DNA of 64,000 nucleotides, taken from NCBI GenBank assembly GCA_039707465.1, contig CM077653.1, forward strand, positions 255,501-319,500, read 5' to 3'. The notes below the pieces were generated by a model. The model did not search any database. It had not been told where the DNA came from and worked only from the letters and a program-made list of their open reading frames with translations. The DNA is from Rhabdophis nuchalis (taxonomy: Eukaryota > Chordata > Lepidosauria > Squamata > Natricidae). Of the stretch, positions 1 to 10,329 are shown one piece after another. A program made the translations under genes and the position numbers. Position 1 is the first letter of the stretch. Every line of letters begins with the position of its first letter.

Positions 1-327
1 TGTGAGCTCAACCTATATGGGTGATTTCTCAGCACAGAAAGATCCTAGAAAAGAGCTTGGGACTGTACTCCCATTTCATGAGCTAGAAGCTCACGAAGGA
101 GGAAGAGAAGGAAGAGGAGTCGCCCAAGAGCCTGACTGCCAGATAGACCTTCCACTGCCCCCTTTTTCAGGCCTATTCACAGGGCAAGAGAAAGGCAAGA
201 AAAGAGGAAATATCAAATCAGGCTAATTCCTAGACTGGAATGAAATCCGGTCATTTTACTCTAGGCAAAGACTTTCTGAGTTGGATCTTGGTGGCGCTGC
301 CAAGGCCTCTTTCTCCCTCTCTCAGTG
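1..327 (-). other. MPZL3: Probable MPZL3 3' UTR, continuing off the left edge
   Basis: This stretch lies directly downstream (minus strand) of the MPZL3 stop codon. No conserved coding frame was seen on either strand. No AATAAA-type signal appears in the minus-strand orientation before the window edge, so the transcript end is probably outside the window. Confidence 0.45.
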
Positions 328-3300
328 TCAGTAAGGCTCCTCCTCATCGGTGTCCTGAATGGGAGGTAAGGAATAGCAGTCAGGAAGGGAACTGAGGAGA
401 CGCACCTGCCCTTCGTTCAGCTCAGCCATTTGGGCCACAAGCGCTGCTGGCTCAGGCCCAACAAGAAGATTCCATCCCCCGCTGGAACCCCCGCTCCCCC
501 CCCCCCCATTCAGTTCACACAGGCACAAGCAATCCAAGCAAAGGCCGGTGGGCTCCCTCCTCTTGCCAGCAATTGGCCCTTGAACTAAGGTCTCTGAAGA
601 GCCCGAACGTGGTGTGACTGGGACTATTCCTGATGATGGTGAACCTCTGAGCGAAGCTTTGCCTAAGGAAGTCCTCTTTTGTTGTTCTGAATCTATCTGA
701 GGGATGCCTCTCACTGATTACAGGCAGTCCTCTACTTACATCAGTTCATTTAGTGACTGTTCAAAGTTACAGTGGCACTGAAAAAGGTGGCTTATGACCA
801 TTTTTCATACTTGTGACTGCTGTGGCATCCCCATGGTCACCTGATCAAAATCTGAATCCTTGGCAACCGGTTCATATTTATGACAGTTGAAATAACCTGG
901 GGTTATTGATCATCTTTTAAAACTTTCTGACCAGCAAAGTCAATGGGGAAGCCAGCTTCGCTTAATAACCGTCACTGATTATACAATTGCAGTGATTAAT
1001 TTAACAACTGTGGCAAGAAAATGGGGCAAAAATGGAATCATAAAATGGGGCAAAATTCACTTAAATGTCTCGCTTAGCAACATACATTTTGGGCTCAATT
1101 GTGGTCCTAAGTCGAGGACTACCTGTAGATCTTCTCATCCCATCAGGTCTGGCAGGTCCCATCCTCTAAGTAGTTCCTCTTATGGAACTCAGGAGAACTC
1201 AGGAGCAGAGCCTTCTCTGCTGTGGCATCCACCCTATGGAGCATCATCCCTCTCCCCAGCTGTGGCTAGATCTTTGGGGGTGGGATTCTCCCACAGGGCA
1301 TCTGGCATACTGGCTGCATCACAAGTAATATTCTGATCAGTGGTGGGATTCAACATTGTTTACTTCTGGTTCTGTGGGCGTGGCTTTGTGGGCGTGGCAG
1401 AGGAAGGTTACTGCAAAATCCCCATCCCACTACCTGCTTTCCAGCTCTGTTATCCTACGCAGGGCAACCAATCGGCTGGGAGGCAGCCAGGATGGAGAGA
1501 GCCTATTTGCCAGTTCTCTGAACTACTCAAAATTTCCACTACCGGATCTCTAGAACCTATCAGAACTGGTTGAATACCACCTCTGATTCTTTTTTTTTTA
1601 AATAAAAAGTTTATTTTATTTTATTTTTGTTACATTTTACAACTAAACAAAGACATGGCTAAATGGATTGGATTGTTCTTTCTGACAAGATTAGTCAGTT
1701 TCACATTTTCTGCTTTGTTTGCCCCCTAATCGCTGCCCTCTTTGGAATGTTCTTGTACCAATGGAAACTAATATATTGGCAACCCAGGCCTGGGAGTTGC
1801 AGGTGTAGCCTACAGTTTACAGCACTCTTTTGAAATCTCTTCCCTTCCACTCTGTGGAGGGAAGAGGAGGAAAAGAAGGGATTATTTCTTCCCTGCTTGT
1901 TCCCTTTGCCAATGGGATTTCATTGCTTTCAATGTGTAGAAGAGCAAATAGCTCACTCTCTTGTAACCCCTTCCTTTCCAAACCACAAGGAGGGGGGAAA
2001 CAGTTCTCAGACACAGGTTGTACATCGAACATAATGGAAGTCGTATGACAGGGATTCTGTGAAGGTCATTAATGGTCATAAATTGAGTTATTTTTTTCAA
2101 CACCATCACAACTTCAGACAGTTACTGAATGAGCAGCTGGTAAACGAGGATTATGCATGAGTCTCAGTTTCAACATTTGCTGGGAGATGAAGGACTTTTC
2201 TCTGTCTGCATTTTCTACTCTGCCAATAAGTTCCCTATCTCCAGCAGTCTCCCTTCACTCCCAATTACAGAACCTTGTCGGCATCTCCTATATAACCCTC
2301 CATGTAATGTGTTTGTGTCACCCTTTTGAGCTCAGCAACCGTCCAGGGCATTCTGAGGGCACCCCAGGCTTTCAGGCTCTGTTGGTTCTCAGGGGGGAAG
2401 AATGAGAGGGATGCAAGCAGGGATGAGGCCGAACTTCTGCTGCCTTCCCAGTGAGACGATGCAGGAATTAGTGCTTCCACAATGGGGGGGAAATGCAAAA
2501 GATTTCTCTCTTAATGGACCTTTGGCTTACCAGGCACTGCAAACAACAGCTAACCAGCCGCTCCCTGCAGCCACTTTGCTCAGGTCTAAAGAAGGACAGA
2601 GAAGAAACCAGTTCAACCCCCAGCCCAATCATTTGCCCCTCTGCTCCTACCAGGTGGGCCTCGGAGCCCTTTGAGCCCTTTGAGAAGGAGGTGCCTCTCC
2701 TTCTCAGCTGCCACTAGGCCTGGGGTGCAGCAGAGGGAGGGCCGTCTTTAATTCCCTCAAGAGGCGTTGGGGGCCATCCTGGCCCCTCTTCAAAACCTCC
2801 TTTTCCTCTGCCAATGCTCCCTTTCAATCTCTGCCCCCATCGCTCTTACTCTTCTGAGACTTCAATGGAGGACTTTTTGTAACCAAGCTGTCTCCTTGCT
2901 TTCATCAGCCCAGATTTCCGACTCATTCGAACCAGCAGCAGAACCACCACGATGCCAGAGGGAAGAAAGACCAGGATGGAAAGCAATCCGGATGAGGTCA
3001 GCTGGAAGGAGGCGCCTTTGAAAACAGAGCAGGATGGGGCAGGCAGAGCAAAACTCCCTCCAGCCAGCTACAAGAGCAGACCTACAAGAGTCCCCCTGGT
3101 CCACCACCCCCCTCCCCGGCACAAATGCCAGTTAGGAATTAGCGCCGCCCCCTCTGCTACCCAAGGCACCCCAAACTGGAAGACATTCTGCAGGGCGGGC
3201 AGAACCTCCCCACCCTGAGCCCCGAGGCTCAGACTTTCAGGAAGCAGCTGGCAGTGGCAACTCAGGGTCTGCCAGGCACTTCCCCTCCCGTCCTCTACTT

Positions 3301-4211
3301 TACCTCTCTGGCTGACCGTCAGCAGGGTTTGGGGAATGTTGTGCTGCACATCAGGGGGGTTCTTCACAGAACAGGTGAACGTCCCGTTATCCTCCAGGGT
3401 TGGGTTCCAGATCATAATTGAAGCGTCCTGCTTGTTCACATCGCCAGCCCAAGAAACTCTATCCCGGAAGCTCCCTCTCTTGGCTGGGTAGGCATTGGAC
3501 TGGTAGTGGAAGACCTGGGGGGATGGGCAGGTAAGGCATCCCAGAGCAGAAGAGCCAACAGCAGCCAGCTCCCCCAGGGAAAGAGAGGGGGGGGCAGGCT
3601 CCAGGACTCCTTTCATCAGCCCTCCCTGGTCTGGCCCACTTCAGGGCCACCAAACCTCCGCAGAACCTCCGCAGCTCACCGGCTCCAAGTTGCCCCCTGC
3701 ATGAGGCCGGTAGGTCCAGTCGACGGTGAGCTTCTCGGTGATTGGAGCGGAGGATTTGAACCAGCACTTGAGGGTCACCGGCTCACCCACAAACGCGCGA
3801 ACCTGGGCAGCGGCCTGGATCTCCAGCAAGTGGACTCTGGCGACCGCTGCAAGCACAGCCGCAGCGCAGGTCAGTCTCCGGCCGGCACCCGGGCGAGAGG
3901 AGGGCGTTTTCCGGGAGCCCGTCGGGAAGGAAAGCAAGACGGCCGCCGCGGGGCTTCGGAGTCCCGGCCCGGCGAGGAAGAGGCCGGAGCGCGTGGAAAG
4001 CCGAACCCCCGGCCGAAGCCTCCTTCCCGGGCCCGCCGCCCTCCGGGCCTGGGTGGCAGCCGGGCGGCCCCTGGCCGAGGCCTCGGGCGCCACCCCCTCC
4101 CCAGCTGCCCGTCCTCCCGTCTCCCGTCCCCGCCCTGCGGCAGGCCCGCTCACCCAAGAGCAGCAGAGGCAGCGCGGCCGCTCCGCCAGGCTTCTTCCGC
4201 TCCAGCCCCAT
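328..4211 (-). CDS. MPZL3: MPZL3, myelin protein zero-like 3 (Ig-domain adhesion protein)
   Basis: Coding exons read on the minus strand: 4211-4154 (signal peptide, start ATG at 4211), 3846-3680 and 3514-3304 (one V-type Ig domain), 3015-2850 (transmembrane and cytosolic part), then a 3' part ending at the stop at 330-328. The first four exons join in phase. The protein shows LKCWFKS with the first Ig cysteine, [26 protein letters not shown] with the second cysteine, a hydrophobic segment ([20 protein letters not shown]) and [11 protein letters not shown]. These match mammalian MPZL3 nearly residue for residue. The last residues, DTDEEEPY, resemble the mammalian end DSDYEETY. The exon or exons between 2850 and about 354 are not resolved: an open frame runs from roughly 714 to 328, but no clean acceptor or donor pair fits. 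Known role: single-pass membrane Ig protein of epithelia, also linked to mitochondria and skin and sebaceous biology. Confidence is high for the gene, low for its C-terminal exon limits. Confidence 0.9.
721..1125. mobile_element. TA-flanked MITE (Tc1/mariner-like), copy 1
   Basis: The ends are inverted repeats of the form CAGG(C/T)AGTCCTC, at 721 and in complement at 1125. Both are flanked by TA (719-720 and 1126-1127). The interior carries motifs shared with four other copies in this window: a stretch reading roughly 'not moving, CAATTGAG..GTTGCTAAG..GACATTT', then 'CCCCATTGACTTTGCT', then 'CGGTCA..AAATGAACTG'. TA duplication plus terminal inverted repeats suggest a non-autonomous Tc1/mariner element. 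It lies in the last MPZL3 intron. It has no coding capacity. Confidence 0.7.
1338..1585. mobile_element. Non-autonomous hAT-type MITE
   Basis: The left end reads CAGTGGTGGGATTCAA and the right end, in complement, CAGAGGTGGTATTCAA, which are good terminal inverted repeats. Flanking 8-mers ATTCTGAT (1330-1337) and ATTCTTTT (1586-1593) agree at six of eight positions, the length expected for hAT target duplications. There is no transposase. It sits in an intron of MPZL3. Confidence 0.65.
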
Positions 4212-4460
4212 CTTTCCGGGCACGGCCGCACCTGCCCGGCCGGCGGCCCGGGAAGCCGGAAGAGGCGGGCCCTGCTCCGAGGAGCTCTGCCTGCGCAGCG
4301 GACAGCCGCGGCCCCTTTCGCCGCCGCTTGGGGGTAGGAAGGCGGGGTGGCCGCCCCCGCCCCCACCCCCGGGGAACCGGCGTATCTGGAGCGGCTCTGG
4401 CCAGGAAGGCGAGAGAGAGCAGGGAAACCCCTCCCTTGGGGTCAAGGCGCTTTGGACGCT
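3840..4460. promoter_or_regulatory. CpG-rich promoter region of MPZL3
   Basis: A dense run of CG dinucleotides and high GC covers the first exon (ATG at 4211) and both sides of it. CpG density drops on both flanks. No TATA box was identified. The assignment as the MPZL3 promoter rests on position. Confidence 0.55.
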
Positions 4461-4998
4461 TTGCAACCCCCTGGGCCTGGGGGTGAAGCCGAATTGACTA
4501 AAAGAGGCGAGCGAAAGTGCCAGGATGTCCGGAAACTTCCGAGAGCCATTGCTGGCAAAATAGCCGCCTTCCGAATCTGTCCGTGCAGATAAAAGATGGA
4601 ACCCGATGCAAGAAATAGAAGTACTGCAGTTCTTGGAGGAGACTCGTGGTCTGTGTGGTGTACCTGTATTTGCCTTCACTTTGCTTTGCTGCCTGGGCCC
4701 CGGCGTGGCCCCAGCTTGGCCACCCAGGACTTGCTCGACCTGAACCAAGCAACTATTAACATCTGAGGAATGCCACAGCCCAGCCCAGCCCTGACTCCAC
4801 CAGGAATCACCTCACATCACCTGACCAAGGAAAGGAGAATTTTAGAACAGGAACCTCTCTGTGCAAAAATGTGTGATATAATTTCATCATGGAGGTGAAA
4901 TTGTATTTTTCTTTTTCTTTTATCAATGTGTCACCAGTAGCCTCATGTGCAAAAGAGGCTCCGGTAGCCATTTTGCTCCTTCGTCAAGATGATTGGCC

Positions 4999-5108
4999 AA
5001 GACTCTGAGGCAAAGGTTTTCAAAATGTTTCTGTAACCCTTACCTTACCCTCTAGAAAATTGTTAAAACTCAATAAAACTTTTACAAAAAAAAAAAAAAA
5101 AAAAAAAA
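4999..5108 (+). mobile_element. Retroposed mRNA 3' end with poly(A) tail and target-site duplication
   Basis: About 87 bp end in AATAAA (5072-5077), followed nine bases later by 23 uninterrupted A (5086-5108). A 13-bp direct repeat, AAGATGATTGGCC, stands at 4986-4998 and again at 5107-5119. AATAAA, poly(A) and a long target duplication together are the signature of target-primed reverse transcription of a polyadenylated RNA. The insert is too short to identify the source gene. It lies between the MPZL3 promoter and the 3' end of MPZL2. Confidence 0.8.
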
Positions 5109-5581
5109 GATGATTGGCCTGCAACAGAGTTCTTCTTCTCTGCCCAAGGGAGCAGAGGCCCTCCCTGTCCCAGAACCTGGAATGAGGATCAGCCAACCGC
5201 ACCCACTGAGGCCATTGGAGGACAAGGGAGTTTGGCCCAGGAGAGGCAATGGGATCACCGCACAGGCAGCATTGCCCAGTCCTCTCTCCCTCCCTCCCTC
5301 CCAACCCAAGTGCAGACACTGCCGGCTACTCCAGGCTACTTCCACATAATCTGCCACACACCCTCCTTTTAGCTGCCCCCCCCCCCCCAGGTTCATCTGG
5401 CTCTCCCCCCTTGTCCTCCTGGGCCTCTGGGCAGGAATTTATTTTTTTGCTCCTCCTAGGATTGCAGTTTGCAGAATCCACATTTCTAGGGTGTCTGATT
5501 GTACAATTGATTTGGATGGGGTGCCATACTACATTGCATTAAGATAGATGACAGTCACTTTTAATCCCAGGCAGTTGTACC

Positions 5582-5587
5582 TTTATT
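5582..5587 (-). terminator. MPZL2: Candidate poly(A) signal of MPZL2
   Basis: TTTATT on the plus strand is AATAAA on the minus strand. It is the first such signal downstream of the predicted last MPZL2 exon and would give a 3' UTR of about 0.9 kb. Confidence 0.5.
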
Positions 5588-6459
5588 ATAAAATATTCCA
5601 TTTGCATACAAAATTTAACAAGACTCTTTAAATAAATTAGTATATGAAAGTGTGTCACCTAAGGATATGAAAGGGTGGCCCATAAGAAATCCAGCAGACA
5701 GCCCTCTAATATCTGAAGCTTATGCCTGTTGGCAGGCAGGTAGAGCTGTTGGCAGGTAGAGCTGTTGGCAGGGTTGCCATAGGGGTGCTGCATAAAAGAG
5801 GCTCAGTGGTCAGAGATTTTTTTTTTTGTCCAGGGCTCTTAAATCCTCCTGAAGGAGAAAGCAAACCCTGGTTTTAAGGAGGAGATTTGTGCTGCCAGCT
5901 GGGCTGGGGAACCATAAAGGAGACAGAATTGCTGCACCTAGCAGGAACTGTTCCTCCTTCCTTTCGCAGATCTTCTGCCTGTACAGAATCTCCTGCTACT
6001 CCACAGAAACCATAGGCCATAGAAACGGCCTTGATCCTGTTGGAAGAGGAGGCCTTTTCTAAGTGGTTGGGGGCTCCCCCTTAGCCATTTGCCCAGCCTT
6101 TGGCCCAGGAAAGAGAGCAAAACAGTTGGCAAAGCGATTCCCCCGTTCCCTTTCCCAAAGCTTTGCCTGGCCGGTCTGTCTTGACCAGATCCTCTGCTGA
6201 ACCCAACTAGGTGGCCAGTGACCTTGAGGTCTTCAGTCACTGAGCCAAAGGCAACCCGTACTCAAGGTGGGCAGGGGAGGGCTGCTGCTTCAGGCGTATG
6301 GAGAAGACTGGCTAGGTGGACCTTTGGTGTCACGTGGGCAGAAGGTGAGGTTTTCTCTCCAGCAGGCCCTCTATGTGCAGGAGGTCGTCTCCTTTAAGGC
6401 CAAAAGCACGAGCACCTTTGCCACCTCCACTCCAGCAGGCCACTGCATCCATGGGTGGA

Positions 6460-9047
6460 TCTGGAAGAGAAAAGCACACAAGGAGTTATTGTGGGAGGGG
6501 CTCCCAGGGGAGCTGCTGGGCCAGGTCTCCAACCATGAGGAAGCTTGAGTGGCCACAAAGGCTAGACTGGCAGGTGTGGCAGCAGCCCCTTCATCCCTGG
6601 TCTCTCTTAGAGGGAAAGGAAACTTCAGCCTCCCACCTGGTAACAGCTCCTGCCCAGTGCCAGTCAAACCCCTCCAGCCCCAGCATCCTTACCAAGACGG
6701 ACGGGTCCCCTCTCCCAGCAGAGGGGCCTCCTTTTCCTCTCCGCCTTCCTTCAGCTTCAGTTGCTCCGACCTATTTGAGAAGAGAGGAAGGGCAGCAACT
6801 GCAGGCCAGGAGGCAGGAAAGTGGCTGCTTTGGAAGATGGGACAGGGAGATGGGGAAGGACAGCTAGGTAGGCCACCGCTGGCTCAGGTTGCATTCAGGG
6901 GTGTTGGGGGGGGGTGCTCTGTCTCCCTATTCCTGCTGGGGGCCTGCAAAATCACTGCTGACTCCAGCCACATCTACCTTTCACTGCCAAGCCACCCAGG
7001 GGAGGCAAGGGGGTCGTTTGGGGGGGGGAGAGCGCTCAGGCTGCAGGAAGCAGAGGGGGAAGTGCCCTGCCTTGAACATTGGAACCAGATGTTGCACTTT
7101 ACATGTAAAGTACCCCCAGAGTCGATCAATAGTGAGCTGCCTTCCAGGAGGCTGTAGGGAGAGGCCATTCAAAGGAATATCCTGTGTAGAGTCTCTGATT
7201 AGCCCACTTCAGTCTGCTGGGCTGCCTCAACAGTCGTTGGCTCTCCATGGCTTCTGGATTCCACTGGGTGAATTCAGCCCACGCCAGTTCATCCTCAGTG
7301 GAGCCCCATTGCCACCTACCTTTGCCTCAAAAGCGTGCCACCCAGGAGGCCAGTCCCTCCCTGCAACTCACCTGCCCACCTCCCTTGTCTTGTCTTGCTG
7401 CATCCTCCGCCAATGACGCCAGATCACCACGACCACCACAAGGATGACCATTGCAGCACAGGAAATACCAATGGTGAGGACCAAAATATGTACCTCTGAG
7501 AAGCTCCCTATCCAGAGACAACAGGATGACAGGTGAGGAAGAGAGACACAAGTGTAGCAATCCCAACCCCCTGCAGCCCACCCGGCCCACTCACTTTTCA
7601 GCACAACACTCAGATGGATCTCGCCAATAACACCGTCCACATCAGGTGGGTTCTTCACATGGCACTGGAAAGTCCCATTGTCCTTGGTGCTCACATTGTG
7701 GAGCATAACTGAGGCGTCGTCTTTGTGTACATTGCCATCCCAGGTGATTCTGCCTAAGAAGCGGCCTGATTTGGAGGGGTAAGCCCATTGATTGTAGTAG
7801 AGCACCTGAGCAGGGCCAAGAGAGCACCAGCAGCGGCGTTAGGCAGCTCCTGGTCCTTGCTTAGCAGCATATCCCGCACCCCAGTCCAGGGAATTTCTCA
7901 GACCATTTCTCTCACTGCTTTGTGAAAGAACTCTGGTGAGATCCAGGGAAGGGAAGGATCCTGCCCAAGGCTATGATGCAGACCTTGCTGCAGAGAAGGG
8001 GGGATGCCTAGAAGCCAGGAGAAGGCCCTCAACTTCCAGAGCTTCTCTGGAAGAGAAGTATGCCTGGGGCTAGGGGACACTCCGAACCTTCCTCTCAGTG
8101 GCAGCTGATTCTGCTTGAGCAGACCGGCAGGCGAGACTGGGCCAAGGCTCCAGCAAAGAGGCCCTCCTTCTGGGAATTCTGCCTGCTGAGCCGAATCCTG
8201 CCTGAGCCAAGTGCTCTACCCTTGCGGTTGGCCCTGGAAGCACAGGCCACTCTGCCAAAAGCTTCGGAGGAGGAGGGGGGGACGACACTGTCCTTTCCCC
8301 CCAGGGGCCTCGGAGGCAAGCGCCCCAACCCACCCGCTGACCCTTAGCGGCCTCTCTGCTCCACCACACCACAACGCAAGAGGACTGACCACCTCCAGGG
8401 GCTCCTTCAGCTCGGACTGGAAGTACCAGGAAACGGTCAGCTTCGGCCCCACCGGCTCTGGACTGCGGAAGGTGCACTTCAAGCGCACGTCGGTCCCGTT
8501 CAAGGCTTCCAGGGTGCCAGGGGTGAACGTCTCCATAGCCGCCACCGGCCCGAGAGCTGCAGAAAGAAGCAGAAGGGGATTGCCGCTGCAGGGCTCCAAG
8601 GCCCCCTGCAGAAGGAAGCGCAGAGTGGCGGCGCTCCCTGGAGGAAGGCGCTGCCCAAACTGCGCTGAGGGAGCCAGCCTGAATTCCGCAGCAGGGAAGG
8701 GCCTGCTGAACAGGTCGCTGCTCCGACGTGCAGGAACTCGTCGGCCAGGTGACGCCGCCGCCACCCACGGCAACCCCGGGCGTGGCGGCCGGGCCGGGGT
8801 CCGCAACCGCTGCAGGGGGCGGCCCACAGGCGGCGATTCCGGAACAGCCCAGGCCGCGCCTCTGCCTTCCACGGGGTCGCCATCAGGGTCCAGGATCGGG
8901 GTCCGTAGCGAGGCGGCCCGGCAGGGGCTCCGACGCGGTGAGCCCGTGCCGCCCATCGCCGCTCCGCCCGAGCAGGCTTGTCTTACCGAGCAGAAAGAAG
9001 CGCCAGGCGGCCGCGAGTCCGGCGTGCCGCGAAGCCGGGTGGGCCAT
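6460..9047 (-). CDS. MPZL2: MPZL2 (epithelial V-like antigen), Ig-domain adhesion protein
   Basis: Minus-strand coding exons: 9047-8987 (ATG, signal peptide), 8556-8390 and 7805-7595 (V-type Ig domain), 7507-7372 (transmembrane), 6770-6693 (acidic tail), and one base at 6460. All phases agree, giving about 217 residues, close to the roughly 215 of mammals. Diagnostic pieces are LEALNGTDVRLKCTFRSPEP, SGRF, ITWDGN, DNGTFQCHVKNPPDVDGVIG, then FSEVHILVLTIG and a valine-rich membrane segment followed by basic IWRHWRRMQQ. Exons 2 and 3 are 167 and 211 nt, exactly as in neighbouring MPZL3, as expected for tandem paralogues. The stop codon forms across the last junction (TG from 6694-6693, A from 6460). 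MPZL2 is a type I membrane protein for homophilic adhesion in epithelia and thymus; human mutations cause hearing loss. Confidence 0.93.
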
Positions 9048-9330
9048 GAGCGCCTGCCTCTGCGGGATCCGGCCAGCCGCTCCGCCGAAAAGCTCCCAAA
9101 CCTGGAATGTGCCGGGCGCGTCCCGCACAGAGTGGGAGCCTCCCACGGGACGCCCCAGGAAGGCCTCGCCCGGCCCCCGCCCCATTCGTCCAGGTGAGGG
9201 CCGGCTGCTGGTGCCTGCCGGGGCGGTGCTGGGCGCCACCGACCGCTCCTCCCTGGTGCGGCTGTCCCGTGGCTCCCGTGCACCGGAGCGAGGCGGAGAC
9301 GCCTTCTCCTAGGAGCCGTGGCCTCTTTCT
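8730..9330. promoter_or_regulatory. CpG-rich promoter region of MPZL2
   Basis: CG-dense sequence surrounds the first coding exon (ATG at 9047). It falls away into AT-rich DNA after about 9340. No TATA box was seen. The call is positional. Confidence 0.5.
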
Positions 9331-9339
9331 TGTCGCTGT

Positions 9340-9929
9340 CGCGGGGGTTGCGGAAATCCCGTCGAGATAAAAGGAGATTCTTGCCAAAATCGAGTGTTGT
9401 TTTTATCAGGGCATCCTGGTCTACCCAAATATGGGACCGAGCATTCAGCTTCCACTGCTTCTTGGAAAGGGAATGGATAGCCCAGGAGAGCTAAATAGCT
9501 TACAATTGATCTATCTATCCCAGTCTCCCTTTATTTCTTTGTGGGTAAATATACATTCTTGCCAAGATCGTCTGCACCCACAAAAGGACATCAGCAGCAG
9601 CCTCCGCAGGGAAGGGGAACCTGCTGGGCCTTTCCCCACCCTGGAATCTCCAGCTGGAATGGAGTGAGAGGGAACCACCATCCTTTCAGTCTTTTTGCCA
9701 CAATTAACACTTAACAGCCAGGGAATTAACTGCCCAAGAGACACCATTCTGCTCCCCCCCCCACTTCACATTCTCTCTTTCTCTCTCTCTCTCCCTCCCT
9801 CTTCCCATCATTTATTGGCTGCCCATCTTACCACAGACGCCTTACAATGTAATGTAATGCAATGCTATTCCTTGTTTTTGATCAGTCTGCCCTCAATGGA
9901 AAGAATTCTTGTTCCTTGTCAGGAAAGAG
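9340..9929. other. Spacer upstream of MPZL2, no gene seen
   Basis: Mostly unique sequence with a pyrimidine tract near 9773-9802 (CT-rich microsatellite). No open frame resembles a known protein on either strand. Confidence 0.5.
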
Positions 9930-10080
9930 CTGCTGTGGCCTAGAGGTAGAGCTCTTGCCTCACAAACAGGAAGTTGTGAGTTCGATCCTACTACATAGAG
10001 GCACATGTAGGGTCTCCTGCTTGGGCAGGGGGTTGGACTAGATGACCAGCAAGATCCCTTCCAACTCTGTTCATCTGTTA
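9930..10080 (+). mobile_element. tRNA-derived SINE (Sauria-type)
   Basis: The head has a tRNA-like A box (TGGCCTAGAGGTAGAGC) and B box (GAGTTCGATCC). The tail, GGGTTGGACTAGATGACC..CCCTTCCAACTCT, is of the BovB-like kind known from squamate Sauria SINEs. It has no coding capacity. Confidence 0.7.
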
Positions 10081-10329
10081 AAGGAGGAGGAGTTAGTCAT
10101 CCAAACCATCCCTTGAATAAGCAGGGAAGTAGTGGAGAACCTGTCCTCCCACTCTGGGGTGCCCAGGAGGGAGCCCAGCATAGCAGACCCAAAGGGCAGT
10201 CTTCGGGGGCAGCCCCTGGGCTTGCATCCCTTGCAGCATCAGGGCCAACTACAGCCTATTATTCCTTTCCACAGAAAAATAATATTGATTGGTTTATAAT
10301 TTCATCTCATTTATACTGTCCCAGTCCTG

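Noticed and set aside
2..226. 74-codon open frame at the left edge
   Set aside because: No recognisable similarity. It lies opposite the probable MPZL3 3' UTR.
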